This document shows, piece by piece, positions 1 through 8,725 of a stretch of 64,000 nt of DNA. The stretch lies in assembly GCF_014697125.1 (NCBI RefSeq), contig NZ_JACJRG010000016.1, positions 1 to 64,000 of the forward strand, given 5' to 3'. The stretch's first letter is position 1; every line of letters begins with the position of its first letter. The stretch is from Anabaena minutissima FACHB-250 (GTDB lineage: Bacteria > Cyanobacteriota > Cyanobacteriia > Cyanobacteriales > Nostocaceae). A model generated the notes under the pieces. It was given only the letters and a program-made list of their open reading frames with translations, did no database searches and was not told the origin of the DNA. Both the position numbers and the translations under genes were made by a program.

Positions 1-112
1 TTCAAAGAAGAGGTGAAAAGAGAAACTACAGTACACAACGTGTAAAATTTAACTCTCATTCTTCTGCTTAATTTTTTGTTACATACTTGTAAAATTTCAC
101 CACGACTTACTT

Positions 113-144
113 AATTTTGAATTTTGAATTTTGAATTTTGAATT
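113..144. repeat. heptamer tandem repeat (AATTTTG)n
   Basis: Four full copies of AATTTTG plus a partial one lie directly upstream of the CPBP protease gene. Seven-base tandem repeats of this kind (STRR) are a known feature of heterocystous cyanobacterial intergenic DNA. Similar arrays occur near 6297, 18573, 18649, 23410, 37245 and 38578. Confidence 0.85.
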
Positions 145-162
145 GATTTGTCCCTAATCCCG

Positions 163-1053
163 ATGAATGAAAACCTAGATAATCCCTTTCAAAAACTCAA
201 GGTTCGCTACCTGTTTTGGCAGTTTTTGCTGATATCTTTTGGTATTGGCTTAGTACAAGGCTTAGTGCAGGAGGGTAGCGGACAAAAATTTAATAGTCAA
301 GCTTCAATACTAGTTCTCTACATCCTGATATTTTGTTCATTGTCTCTCTGGACACTGGCAGACTTTAAGCGCACAGGCGTTAACCTTAAATATTTAATGG
401 GAAGTGTTCCCAAGAACTATAAATGGTTCTCGACATTAGGTTTGGTTTTGTTGATGATTCTATTTTCCATTAGTGCTTATCTAGTGTCGTTTTCCCTTTT
501 ATCATGGGTTGCACCTAATTTCATCGAAACCTTACTCAACCAAGTTGCCAACAATCCTGCACCTCGTAGTTCTGCACCGCTATTTTACAATCTGCTGGGA
601 GCGATCGCTTACGTAGTTATTGCCCCCATCACCGAGGAATTTATCTTTCGCGGCTTTATCTTACAGCGTTGGGCTGCTAAATGGGGTCTTCGTTCCGCTT
701 TGGTGGTTTCGTCAATCTTATTTGGAGTTTTACACGCCAACTTTTTAGGATTATCTGTATTTGGCCTTGTCATGGGGGTTTTGTACATCAAAACTCGGTC
801 GTTAATTGTACCCATTGCCTGCCATGCCTGGAATAATTTACTAGCATCGGGCATGGGATTTTTATCTGGTGGTGCTGAAACAACAACGACATCAGCAGTC
901 AACACTTTGGAACAATTGCGTTCTGGTTGGTGGGTAGGAGTCTTGTTGATGTCAGTCTCATTACCTTTCTTGCTGCGCTTCCTCATACGGAATTGGCCGC
1001 GCAAAGACGCAGTAGTTCCATATTTAATTAATGCCAATACCGCATATAGGTAA
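163..1053 (+). CDS. CPBP family intramembrane metalloprotease (CAAX/Abi-like)
   Basis: Multi-pass membrane protein of 296 residues in the CPBP (Rce1/Abi) family, which cleaves peptide bonds inside or near the membrane. The three family motifs are present: EEFIFRG (residues 158-164, EExxxR), a His at 191 (VLHANF) and CHAWNN (His 221). These should build the glutamate/histidine metal site. The frame is also open from a TTG at 148, but that start lies against the heptamer repeat, so I prefer the ATG at 163. It stands alone, 90 bp before a GDSL esterase gene on the same strand. The substrate is unknown. In cyanobacteria such proteins are often single orphans of undefined role. Confidence 0.85.
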   Translation: MNENLDNPFQKLKVRYLFWQFLLISFGIGLVQGLVQEGSGQKFNSQASILVLYILIFCSLSLWTLADFKRTGVNLKYLMGSVPKNYKWFSTLGLVLLMILFSISAYLVSFSLLSWVAPNFIETLLNQVANNPAPRSSAPLFYNLLGAIAYVVIAPITEEFIFRGFILQRWAAKWGLRSALVVSSILFGVLHANFLGLSVFGLVMGVLYIKTRSLIVPIACHAWNNLLASGMGFLSGGAETTTTSAVNTLEQLRSGWWVGVLLMSVSLPFLLRFLIRNWPRKDAVVPYLINANTAYR

Positions 1054-1142
1054 AATTTTGGCGGAAAAAATAAAAAAATATACTGTTTAATGGTGTAGAA
1101 ATGTATAGAATCTTGTAAAGATATAAGATAAATTTTTTTAAG

Positions 1143-1868
1143 ATGCAAACATTACCAGTTCCTTCCTCAATGCAGCTGTCTTTATCACCAAATCAATGTC
1201 AGCCTTTGAAGATTGTCGCACTGGGGGATAGTTTAATATACGGCTTTGGCGACCCCGAAAAGGGGGGCTGGGTAGAACAATTGCGTCGCTCATGGATGTT
1301 GCCAAATAGTCCTGGTCATGTCCTGTACAATTTGGGAGTAAGAGGCGATCGCACCCAGCAAGTAGCACAAAGATTAGAAGTAGAATTTCGCCATCGCGGT
1401 GAACTGCGAAATCGTGTCCCCGACTTAATTATCCTCTCTGTAGGGGTAAATGATTCACCACGCCTAGGCCGTCCCAATGGCAAAAACTATACAGACTTTG
1501 CTGTATTTGAGTCAGAAATCGCTACACTATTAGACCAAGCACAGCAACTTTGTCCTGTATTATTTGTGGGCGTAGTTCCCGTCAATGAAGCTAAAATGCC
1601 TTTTCTAGATTGTTTGTACTACAATCATGTCGATCAATACCGCTACAAAGAAGCCACTAAAATAGCTTGTACCCAACGACAAATTCCCTATTTAGATATT
1701 TTTGATCGCTGGATGGCACGCGGTGATACTTGGTGCAAGCATCACTTAAGTGAAGATGGTCTTCATCCCAATACCCTAGGTTATCAAGCTTTGTTAGAAG
1801 ATGTTGTTAATTGGGAAGCACTAGCAACCTATCACCCTCGACTTGAGTACCAATTAGAACTATCCTAG
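1143..1868 (+). CDS. GDSL/SGNH family esterase-lipase
   Basis: A 241-residue SGNH hydrolase, probably a cytoplasmic esterase or thioesterase-like enzyme. Block I is GDSLIYG with nucleophile Ser30. Block III is GVND with Asn103. Block V is DGLHPN with Asp205 and His208. The glycine of block II is probably in LGVRGDR near residue 66. No signal peptide is evident. The gene begins with ATG at 1143 after an AT-rich leader without a clear Shine-Dalgarno sequence; Met10 (1170) is an alternative start that would leave the catalytic core intact. The substrate cannot be predicted. Confidence 0.85.
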   Translation: MQTLPVPSSMQLSLSPNQCQPLKIVALGDSLIYGFGDPEKGGWVEQLRRSWMLPNSPGHVLYNLGVRGDRTQQVAQRLEVEFRHRGELRNRVPDLIILSVGVNDSPRLGRPNGKNYTDFAVFESEIATLLDQAQQLCPVLFVGVVPVNEAKMPFLDCLYYNHVDQYRYKEATKIACTQRQIPYLDIFDRWMARGDTWCKHHLSEDGLHPNTLGYQALLEDVVNWEALATYHPRLEYQLELS

Positions 1869-1934
1869 AAAAGCAATACCCACATCTCTTGTATAGATGA
1901 ATTGCATCTCCTCTAATCAGCCATCAGCACGCTT

Positions 1935-2369
1935 ATGACTCCAACTTTGTTCGGTCGTTGGCAAACTCGGTTATTATTACTATCTACTGTCGGTGTCCTA
2001 GTATCTCTACCCTTTGCAATGGGTTTAATTGGCGGCATTCCTGATTCTATCTATTTTTGGATACTTGGCTATGTTGCTATTTTCGGTTTAGGGTGGGATG
2101 TACTTTATAACTATCTGCAAAAGTTCCGTTGGGATAGGGACTGGCCAGCTGCTTATCAACTCCTGGCTGGTATTTGGGAATTAGTATTTGTTTTTTGTGG
2201 AGTCGAAATTTTTGACTTTTTACCACTACCTGAACCCAAAGATTCTATAGACTTAGATGCTTTTGTATTACATTACAGCGTCGTTTGGTTATCAGTATTT
2301 ATAGCTTCTCAAAGCATCATGCGAATTTTATTTCCCCGTTCACGATTCCGAGGAGGACAATGGTTGTGA
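1935..2369 (+). CDS. small multi-pass membrane protein, unknown function
   Basis: A 144-residue protein that I do not recognise as a named family. It has about four hydrophobic segments: LLLLSTVGVLVSLPFAMGLI, then IYFWILGYVAIFGLGW, LLAGIWELVFVFCGVEI, and VVLHYSVVWLSVFIASQSI-like sequence near the C terminus. Charged loops lie between (KFRWDRDW) and the tail is basic (RSRFRGGQWL). It follows the GDSL esterase by 66 bp on the same strand and may be co-transcribed. The start is ATG at 1935. It appears to be a conserved cyanobacterial membrane protein of unknown role. Confidence 0.7.
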   Translation: MTPTLFGRWQTRLLLLSTVGVLVSLPFAMGLIGGIPDSIYFWILGYVAIFGLGWDVLYNYLQKFRWDRDWPAAYQLLAGIWELVFVFCGVEIFDFLPLPEPKDSIDLDAFVLHYSVVWLSVFIASQSIMRILFPRSRFRGGQWL

Positions 2370-2450
2370 ACCAATTCACAACAATGCTCCGCCCCGCGAC
2401 AAAAAAATGGCGAAGGTATTGTTAATAGGAAAAAGTGCTGAGTTAACAGT

Positions 2451-2464
2451 GCTGTTAGCGGTAG
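2451..2464 (-). repeat. partial inverted copy of the 31-bp small dispersed repeat
   Basis: The 14 bases GCTGTTAGCGGTAG are the reverse complement of the distal part of the 31-bp element at 2509-2539. They are preceded by reverse-complemented GTGCTGAG heptamer-like sequence, so this looks like a truncated copy in the opposite orientation about 45 bp away. Confidence 0.55.
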
Positions 2465-2494
2465 GGGGGCTTTGAGCAGCGTACTCTTCTCCTT

Positions 2495-2550
2495 ACTCAG
2501 CACTCAGCACCGGCTAAACGCCGCGCTACCGCTAACAGCACTCAGCACTC
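2495..2550 (+). repeat. 31-bp small dispersed repeat inside an ACTCAGC heptamer array
   Basis: Two ACTCAGC heptamers (2495-2508) are followed by a 31-bp element (2509-2539, beginning ACCGGCTAAACG and ending CGCTAACAGC), then more ACTCAGC-type heptamer. The identical 31-mer in the same heptamer context occurs at 38641-38671. CGGC-TAAAC-GCCG inside it can form a small hairpin. Very small mobile repeats that sit in heptamer arrays have been described in Nostoc (SDR elements). I assign this one by resemblance. Confidence 0.75.
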
Positions 2551-2557
2551 AATCAAG

Positions 2558-5488
2558 TCAATGATAAGCGTCCATTGGTAAACAAGAACAAACGAAGTTC
2601 CTATCCCCAAAAGCCGCGTCAATTCTGCCCACATTCGGCCAAAATTTATGTTCCCGTGTCCACGGTGCAGGATAGGCGGCTTGTTCACGAGAATAGGAAT
2701 GAGTCCATTCGCCAGCGATGAGACTTGCGGCTGTGTGGGGTGCGTTTTTTAAGAGATTATCTTCAGCATCCATCTTACCTGACTCAATTTCCGCAATTTC
2801 TTGGCGAATCGCCATCAGCGCATCACAAAAACGGTCTAATTCTGCCTTCGATTCGCTTTCTGTGGGTTCAACCATGATTGTCCCCGCGACAGGCCAGGAG
2901 ACAGTCGGCGCGTGGAAACCGTAGTCCATTAGGCGTTTGGCTATATCATCAATTTCGATGTTGGCGGATTTTTTGAGGGCGCGCAAATCTAAAATACATT
3001 CATGGGCAACTAAACCATTCTGCCCTTTGTACAACACTGGATAGTAGGTTGCCAATTTCTTCGCGATGTAGTTGGCGTTGAGAATTGCCACTTTGGTAGC
3101 TTCCGTCAACCCAGCTGCCCCCATCATGACAATATACATCCAAGAAATCACCAAAATACTAGCACTTCCCCAAGGTGCAGCAGCCACAGCACCAAGTTGG
3201 GAATTGGACATTGCATTCTTCCCTGTCCCCAACACCGGATGTCCCGGTAAAAATGGGACAAGATGAGACGCAACACCAATTGGCCCCATACCTGGGCCGC
3301 CGCCACCGTGGGGAATACAGAAGGTTTTATGTAAGTTCAGGTGACACACATCTGCACCAATATCACCAGGGCGACAAATACCCACTTGGGCGTTCATATT
3401 TGCCCCATCCATATAGACTTGGCCGCCGTGACTATGAACTACCGTGCAGATTTCCTGAATAGCTTCCTCAAATACGCCGTGAGTTGAGGGATAAGTCACC
3501 ATTAAAGCTGCCAGTTCATGGCTGTGTTTTGCTGCTTTGGCTTTTAAGTCCTCAACGTCAATATTACCGTTAGCATCACAAGCGACTGCTACCACCTTCA
3601 TCCCACACATTACCGCACTGGCTGGGTTTGTACCGTGGGCTGAGTTGGGAATTAAACAAACGTTCCGGTGTGCTTCTCCCCGGCTTTCGTGATATTGACG
3701 AATCACCAAAAGTCCTGTGTATTCCCCTTGCGAACCTGCATTGGGTTGCAGGGAAACTCCCGCAAAGCCTGTAATTTCTCCTAACCACGCCTCTAATTGT
3801 TGGAACAGAATTTGATAACCCCGTGTTTGATATGCTGGTGCAAAGGGGTGTATCTTGCCAAATTCCTCCCATGTCACTGGAATCATCTCGGCTGTGGCGT
3901 TTAACTTCATCGTACAAGAACCCAAGGGAATCATCGATGTTGTGAGAGATAAGTCCTTGGTTTCTAACTTGTGCAGATAACGCAATAACTCAGTTTCGGA
4001 ATGATAGCAGTTGAAAACGGGGTGAGTTAGGTAGCTGCTAGTACGAGGGAAGGGGAGATGAGAAGCAGATGTTAATTCTGTGGCGGTGAAGGGTAAGTTA
4101 TCAGTCAAAGCAAAAATTTGCCAGAGTTCAATCACCTCTTCTAAGGTGGTGGTTTCATCTAAAGAGATGCCGACAGCAGTATCATTGAAAACCCGCAAAT
4201 TAATATTTCGGGCTTGGCAACCTGCAAGAATAGCTTCTAGGTTTTGTGTTCCTAACTCTACCTGCAAAGTATCAAAGAAATTTTCCGAACTAATCTTGTA
4301 ACCCAGACGCTTTAATCCTGCTGCCAAGATAGCGGTTAGCTGGTGGATATTCTCAGCAATATTTTTTAGTCCCTCTGACCCATGATAGACGGCGTACATA
4401 CTCGCTATCACTGCTAGTAACACCTGTGCAGTACAAATATTACTGGTGGCTTTTTCCCGGCGGATATGTTGTTCACGAGTTTGCAAAGCTAGACGCAAAG
4501 CTGTTTTGCCGTGGACATCTTTAGACACACCCACAATGCGCCCTGGGACTTGCCGCTTGTATTCTTCCTTAGTCGCAAAGTATGCCGCATGAGGGCCGCC
4601 AAAACCCAAGGGAACACCGAAGCGTTGGGTGCTACCGACAGCGATATCAGCACCAAATTCACCGGGAGGGGTGAGTAGAGTTAGACTTAAGGGATCTGCT
4701 GCTACCGTGACCAATGCACCCTGAGCATGGGCTTTTTCTATAAAAGCGCGGTAGTCGTAGATAGTACCATCACTAGCGGGATATTGTAGAACTGCCCCGA
4801 AAATTGTTTGAGCAAAATCAAAGGTCTGATGATCACCGATAATAATTTCAATGCCTAAAGGTTTCGCCCGTGTTTGCAAAACATTGATAGTTTGGGGATG
4901 ACAATCACGGGAAACAAAATAGGCATGGGCTTTATTTTTACACACGCCGTAACTCATCGTCATCGCTTCGGCGGCGGCTGTAGCTTCATCTAATAATGAA
5001 GCGTTGGCAATTTCCAAACCCGTTAAATCAATAATCATGGTTTGGAAATTTAGCAGTGCTTCAAGTCGCCCTTGGGCTATTTCTGGCTGATAAGGGGTGT
5101 AAGCAGTATACCAACCAGGGTTTTCCAGGATATTACGCCCAATCACAGGGGGGGTAATACAGTCGTAATATCCCATACCAATGTATGAACGAAACACTTG
5201 GTTTTTCGCGGCAATTTGTTTTAACTTTGCCAGTGCTGCGTACTCAGTTTGTGCGGCTGGTAACTGTAGGGTTTGATTCAGCCTGATTCCCGTTGGTACT
5301 GTTTTATCAATTAAATCATCTAGGCTAGATAATCCCAACACCTCAAGCATTTGCTGGATGTCTTGAGAATTTACGCCTATATGCCTTTGTATAAAATTAT
5401 CTTTTTTTTCTAGTGATTGATGAAGGCGATCGCCTTCGGTGGGGCGTAGCCCATCGCTAGACTGAGAAATAGAGGCAAACGATACCAC
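2558..5488 (-). CDS. gcvP: glycine dehydrogenase (decarboxylating), P protein
   Basis: Full-length 976-residue P protein of the glycine cleavage system. It decarboxylates glycine through pyridoxal phosphate and passes the aminomethyl group to the lipoyl arm of GcvH. In cyanobacteria this is part of photorespiratory glycine breakdown. The cofactor lysine is Lys721 in LNLHKTFCIPHG, followed by the glycine-rich GGGGPGMGPIGV. The N-terminal half carries the related RHIG and YIGMGYYDC segments typical of the fused bacterial protein. The start is GTG at 5488. A short N-terminal extension of about 30 residues precedes FIQRHIG, so initiation slightly downstream is possible. gcvH and gcvT lie upstream on the same strand, but the 305-bp gap suggests a separate promoter or a long leader. 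Confidence 0.97.
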   Translation of the reverse strand: MVSFASISQSSDGLRPTEGDRLHQSLEKKDNFIQRHIGVNSQDIQQMLEVLGLSSLDDLIDKTVPTGIRLNQTLQLPAAQTEYAALAKLKQIAAKNQVFRSYIGMGYYDCITPPVIGRNILENPGWYTAYTPYQPEIAQGRLEALLNFQTMIIDLTGLEIANASLLDEATAAAEAMTMSYGVCKNKAHAYFVSRDCHPQTINVLQTRAKPLGIEIIIGDHQTFDFAQTIFGAVLQYPASDGTIYDYRAFIEKAHAQGALVTVAADPLSLTLLTPPGEFGADIAVGSTQRFGVPLGFGGPHAAYFATKEEYKRQVPGRIVGVSKDVHGKTALRLALQTREQHIRREKATSNICTAQVLLAVIASMYAVYHGSEGLKNIAENIHQLTAILAAGLKRLGYKISSENFFDTLQVELGTQNLEAILAGCQARNINLRVFNDTAVGISLDETTTLEEVIELWQIFALTDNLPFTATELTSASHLPFPRTSSYLTHPVFNCYHSETELLRYLHKLETKDLSLTTSMIPLGSCTMKLNATAEMIPVTWEEFGKIHPFAPAYQTRGYQILFQQLEAWLGEITGFAGVSLQPNAGSQGEYTGLLVIRQYHESRGEAHRNVCLIPNSAHGTNPASAVMCGMKVVAVACDANGNIDVEDLKAKAAKHSHELAALMVTYPSTHGVFEEAIQEICTVVHSHGGQVYMDGANMNAQVGICRPGDIGADVCHLNLHKTFCIPHGGGGPGMGPIGVASHLVPFLPGHPVLGTGKNAMSNSQLGAVAAAPWGSASILVISWMYIVMMGAAGLTEATKVAILNANYIAKKLATYYPVLYKGQNGLVAHECILDLRALKKSANIEIDDIAKRLMDYGFHAPTVSWPVAGTIMVEPTESESKAELDRFCDALMAIRQEIAEIESGKMDAEDNLLKNAPHTAASLIAGEWTHSYSREQAAYPAPWTREHKFWPNVGRIDAAFGDRNFVCSCLPMDAYH

Positions 5489-5793
5489 AAACTTAATACT
5501 CCAGATATAACTAATTAATATTTTGCAACAAATACTCTTGACAGGTCGGAGTAGTCTATTGATTTATTGATAATTTCATCATTTTGTGGTGGGGAGTGGG
5601 CAATTCAATTTTGGATTTACGTTAGCGTACAAGTATTTTGGATTGGGTTTCAATCTAAAATCCCAAATCCGTCTTGAAAAGTTGAGCCACTGCGTTGGAC
5701 GGGTTTCCCGGCTTGTAGCAAGTGGCGTTCCTAGGTTGGGAAACCCGCCTACAGAACTTTCCGCAAAATCTAAAATTCCCAGTCCCCAGTCCC
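5489..5793. other. gcvH-gcvP intergenic region with repeat remnants
   Basis: This 305-bp gap holds no convincing gene. Around 5680-5760 it contains GGACGGGTTTCCCGGCTTG and GTTGGGAAACCCGCC, motifs shared with the dispersed repeats at 29707 and 46489, so it looks like a degenerate repeat copy. CCCAGTCCCCAGTCCCC heptamer-like sequence lies just before the gcvH stop. No glycine riboswitch-like paired domain was recognised. Confidence 0.5.
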
Positions 5794-6186
5794 CTATTCC
5801 CCTTCCACCTCAGCGCGATACTCGTCCGCAGTCAACGCATCATTTACATCATCAGGGTCATTGACGCGTAATTTTAAGAACCAGCCTTCACCGTAGGGAT
5901 CATCTGCAACGGCTTCGGGGGATTCAATCAAAGCTTCATTGCGTTCTATAACTGTGCCGGTTATTGGTGCATTCAAGTCTTCGACAGCTTTGACTGATTC
6001 AATTGAACCAAAGGTATCACCCTTGGTAATCAGATCACCAATTTCTGGCAATTCCAAAAATACCACGTCACCTAATTGGTCTACGGCAAATTCTGTAATG
6101 CCGATAGTGGCGATTTCGCCATCTAGCCGCACATATTCATGAGTATCCAGATATTTTAAATCTTGAGGGTATTCAAACGACGACAT
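5794..6186 (-). CDS. gcvH: glycine cleavage system H protein (lipoyl carrier)
   Basis: A 130-residue H protein, the small lipoylated carrier that shuttles the aminomethyl intermediate between GcvP, GcvT and dihydrolipoamide dehydrogenase. The lipoylation site is Lys66 in GSIESVKAVEDLNAP, which matches the family consensus. Upstream VVFLELPEIGD and downstream AVADDPYGEGWFLKL complete the biotinyl/lipoyl-like sandwich. The start is ATG at 6186. The gene lies between gcvT (275 bp upstream) and gcvP (305 bp downstream), all on the minus strand, which fits one regulon even if it is not a tight operon. Confidence 0.97.
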   Translation of the reverse strand: MSSFEYPQDLKYLDTHEYVRLDGEIATIGITEFAVDQLGDVVFLELPEIGDLITKGDTFGSIESVKAVEDLNAPITGTVIERNEALIESPEAVADDPYGEGWFLKLRVNDPDDVNDALTADEYRAEVEGE

Positions 6187-6296
6187 CTCTCTTCCTCTGC
6201 AATATCAAAACAATCGCTCTAACAGTAATTCAGATCATACTTAGCAAGTAAGCTTGAGTATCTTACAACACATTTAGTAGTCCAACCCCTTCGGGG

Positions 6297-6324
6297 AATT
6301 CAAAATTCAAAATTCAAAATTCAA
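6297..6324. repeat. heptamer tandem repeat (AATTCAA)4
   Basis: Four perfect AATTCAA units stand in the gcvT-gcvH gap. This is the complementary-strand version of the TTGAATT heptamer seen at 113-144. Confidence 0.85.
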
Positions 6325-6461
6325 ATCCTCTACTTTTAAGTATGGGGATTCTAACCTCTATAAAATTTGGTCAAAAATAAGTCAATAGTCATTAGTGATC
6401 CTCCCTTGTCCCAGTCCCCAGTTAATTAATTTTGACTTTTGACTTGATTTGTTCCCAGTCC

Positions 6462-7592
6462 CTAAACCTTGTTTTTCGACTTATAAAAGGGACGTTTAAC
6501 TACATTTGCTGGGTATGCTTTACCACGAATTTCTACTGCTAGTTGCTGTCCCACCTTCGAGAGTTGGGCGGGAACGTAAGCTAAAGCTACGGGATAACCC
6601 AGTATAGGCGATAGAGTCCCACTAGTAACTTCTCCTACTACTTTACCGTCTGCAATCACTGGGTAGCCGTGACGGGCAATATTGCGTCCTTGGGTTTGTA
6701 AACCTACGAGTCGGCGTTGCACTCCGGCGGCTTTTTGTTGTTCTAAAACAGCCCGACCAATAAAATTTCCTTTGGTATCGAGATGGACTAGCCAAGCTAA
6801 ACCAGCTTCTAGGGGTGTGGTAGTGTCGTCAATATCCTGTCCGTAAAGTGCCATCGCGGCTTCTAAGCGTAGAGTATCTCTCGCGCCCAATCCGCAGGGG
6901 GTGACACCAGCATTAGAGAGACTACGCCATAACTCTACCCCTACATCTGGGTCTAGTAATACTTCAAAGCCATCTTCCCCGGTGTAACCTGTGCGGGCAA
7001 TAAAGGCGGGTTTACCTAGTATTGTGGTTTGGAGGTGTCCAAAAGCTTTGATTGGTTGTAAGTCTTCTTGGACAAAGGGTTGTAGATATTTGATGGCTTT
7101 TGCCCCTTGGACAGCGATTAAGACTTTTTCTAGTGAAAGGTCTTGAAACTTGACCTCGTTTTGATCAAGGTGCTGTAATAACCATGCTTTGTCTTTGGTG
7201 GTGGTGGCTGCATTGACAATGATGAATACCTGTTGTGTACCAGTGGAATCTTCTCCTTGGTAGTAGACGATGATGTCATCAATGATTCCCCCTTGGGGGT
7301 TTAATAATACAGTGTATTGGGCTTGGCCTGGTTGCAAACGACTCAAGTCTGAAGGTACTAAACCCTGGAGTTGAGAAATCAGGTTTTTACCTTGGAGGGT
7401 AAATTTACCCATGTGGGAAATATCAAACATCCCAGCGTTATTTCTCACCGCTTCATGTTCGCGGGTAATACCACTATATTGCACCGGCATTTCCCAACCA
7501 CCAAAGCTGGTAAAGCGGGCTTTGAGTTTTACACCCTGTTGATATAAAGGGGTTCGCGCTAAGGTTTCGGCAGTTTCTTGTTGATTAGCCAC
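6462..7592 (-). CDS. gcvT: aminomethyltransferase, glycine cleavage T protein
   Basis: A 376-residue T protein that transfers the methylene group from aminomethylated GcvH to tetrahydrofolate and releases ammonia. Recognisable segments are FGGWEMPVQY near the N terminus, MFDISHMGKF, the folate-binding ARTGYTGEDGFEV, and GLGARDTLRLEAAMALYGQDI, with C-terminal GEVTSGTLSPILG and VKRPFYK. The start appears to be GTG at 7592 (MANQQET). The gene is first in the gcvT-gcvH-gcvP series. The next gene upstream is divergent and unrelated. Confidence 0.97.
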   Translation of the reverse strand: MANQQETAETLARTPLYQQGVKLKARFTSFGGWEMPVQYSGITREHEAVRNNAGMFDISHMGKFTLQGKNLISQLQGLVPSDLSRLQPGQAQYTVLLNPQGGIIDDIIVYYQGEDSTGTQQVFIIVNAATTTKDKAWLLQHLDQNEVKFQDLSLEKVLIAVQGAKAIKYLQPFVQEDLQPIKAFGHLQTTILGKPAFIARTGYTGEDGFEVLLDPDVGVELWRSLSNAGVTPCGLGARDTLRLEAAMALYGQDIDDTTTPLEAGLAWLVHLDTKGNFIGRAVLEQQKAAGVQRRLVGLQTQGRNIARHGYPVIADGKVVGEVTSGTLSPILGYPVALAYVPAQLSKVGQQLAVEIRGKAYPANVVKRPFYKSKNKV

Positions 7593-7723
7593 AGGTAGTT
7601 TTGCTTATGCGATCGCACTTCAATATATATCCTACTTCTATGGGAATTGGGAATTCACCTCTCACCACTCCCATCTGATGTTTAATATTGAATGGGAGTG
7701 TTGAGTTTTGTTAAGAATAAATT

Positions 7724-8218
7724 ATGAGATATTGGCAAGTGCTAGCTAGTTTTGTTCTAGCTATGGTTTTGTTTTTGTTTCCTCTGGCGGCGGAGGCTGC
7801 TAGTTCTTCTAGCATTACCCGTTCGGCTGGGGATGAACTCAAAGCTAAAAACTTTGTTGGTCAAAGTTTAGTTGGTGCTGAGTTTACTAATGTAGATTTA
7901 AAGAATGCTAACTTTAGCAACGCTGATTTACGCGGTGGCGTGTTTAACGGTACTGTGTTGGAGGGCGTAAATCTGCATGGTGTAGATTTCAGTAATGGTA
8001 TTGCTTATCTAGCCCAGTTTAAGAATGCTGATTTAAGTGATGCAGTGTTAACAGATGCGATGATGCTGCGTTCTATTTTTAATAATGTTGATGTCACTGG
8101 CGCAGATTTCACGAATGCCGTTTTAGATGGTGTGCAGGTGAAAAAACTCTGTACGAAAGCTAGTGGTGTCAATTCTAAAACTGGTGTTGATACTCGCGAG
8201 TCTTTAGGTTGTAAGTAG
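7724..8218 (+). CDS. exported pentapeptide-repeat protein, probably thylakoid-lumenal
   Basis: A 164-residue protein with a clear N-terminal signal peptide (basic start, LASFVLAMVLFLFPLA, cleavage near AEAA/SSSS). Pentapeptide repeats of A(D/N)LXX type follow: FTNVDLKNANFSNADLRGGVFNG, VNLHGVDFSNG, FKNADLSDAVLTDAM, ADFTNAVLDG. These build a right-handed quadrilateral beta-helix. Two late cysteines (KLCTKAS and the C-terminal LGCK) could form a disulfide. The layout resembles small lumenal pentapeptide proteins such as TL15/TL17 of chloroplasts and cyanobacteria, whose function is unsettled. A hairpin follows the stop codon. Confidence 0.85.
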   Translation: MRYWQVLASFVLAMVLFLFPLAAEAASSSSITRSAGDELKAKNFVGQSLVGAEFTNVDLKNANFSNADLRGGVFNGTVLEGVNLHGVDFSNGIAYLAQFKNADLSDAVLTDAMMLRSIFNNVDVTGADFTNAVLDGVQVKKLCTKASGVNSKTGVDTRESLGCK

Positions 8219-8235
8219 AATTTATTTCATGTTAG

Positions 8236-8270
8236 CAGAACCCCGTTTTCTTCAAGAAAATGGGGTTCTG
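8236..8270 (+). terminator. hairpin terminator after the pentapeptide-repeat gene
   Basis: CAGAACCCCGTTTTCTT pairs with AAGAAAATGGGGTTCTG through 17 positions, including one G-T pair, 18 bp after the stop codon. The following bases (ATTTAGG) are not a strong T run, so it may act as an RNA stabiliser instead. Confidence 0.65.
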
Positions 8271-8320
8271 ATTTAGGAATTATTTATTGCTGCGATTATC
8301 TAAAAAATATCTGGTATTAG

Positions 8321-8725
8321 ATGAGTCAGATAACTGTTCGACTTTACAGCCTACCAAGCTACCCAACTCGGTTTTATTTTCGGAAATTGTTACCAACTTC
8401 TGCTATTATTACCGACGAAAAAATTACTCGCTACTTATTAGTACCGAGAGAACACGATGATAAATCAAAGTTTCTCGCCCTAGCTGGATTTACACAAGAC
8501 AACCCAGAACTATTGAAAGCAGCAATTCGGCAACTGGCAGATTCAACAGAAGCAATACAAGATAGAGATAATGAATATGGGGTGTTCTATCGCTTCACTG
8601 GTGAATTAATCGGCTTAAAGGGGCGAAACCTAGCAGTAATTACAGTTTGGCTGCAAAGGGCTGTTGACGGCAAGTTTCAGTTAATCACCCTCAAACCTAA
8701 CAAGGAGTCTGCAAATGAACTTTGA
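8321..8725 (+). CDS. DUF6883-like protein
   Basis: A 134-residue protein whose core (KITRYLLVPREHDDKSKFLALAGF, then YGVFYRFTGELIGLKGRNLAVITVW and LITLKP near the end) resembles DUF6883, a small domain recurring beside toxin-type and mobile genes. The family assignment is from memory of its consensus. The first 20 residues (VRLYSLPSYPTRFYFRKLLP) may be a leader or an artefact of start choice. Its stop overlaps the start of the next gene by 11 bp (ATGAACTTTGA), which indicates translational coupling. The pairing suggests a toxin-antitoxin-like or other two-component module, but no activity is demonstrated. Confidence 0.6.
   Translation: MSQITVRLYSLPSYPTRFYFRKLLPTSAIITDEKITRYLLVPREHDDKSKFLALAGFTQDNPELLKAAIRQLADSTEAIQDRDNEYGVFYRFTGELIGLKGRNLAVITVWLQRAVDGKFQLITLKPNKESANEL

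Noticed and set aside
5489..7723. Glycine riboswitch upstream of gcvT or in the gcv gaps.
   Set aside because: No paired conserved aptamer domain could be drawn; only repeats and heptamers are visible.
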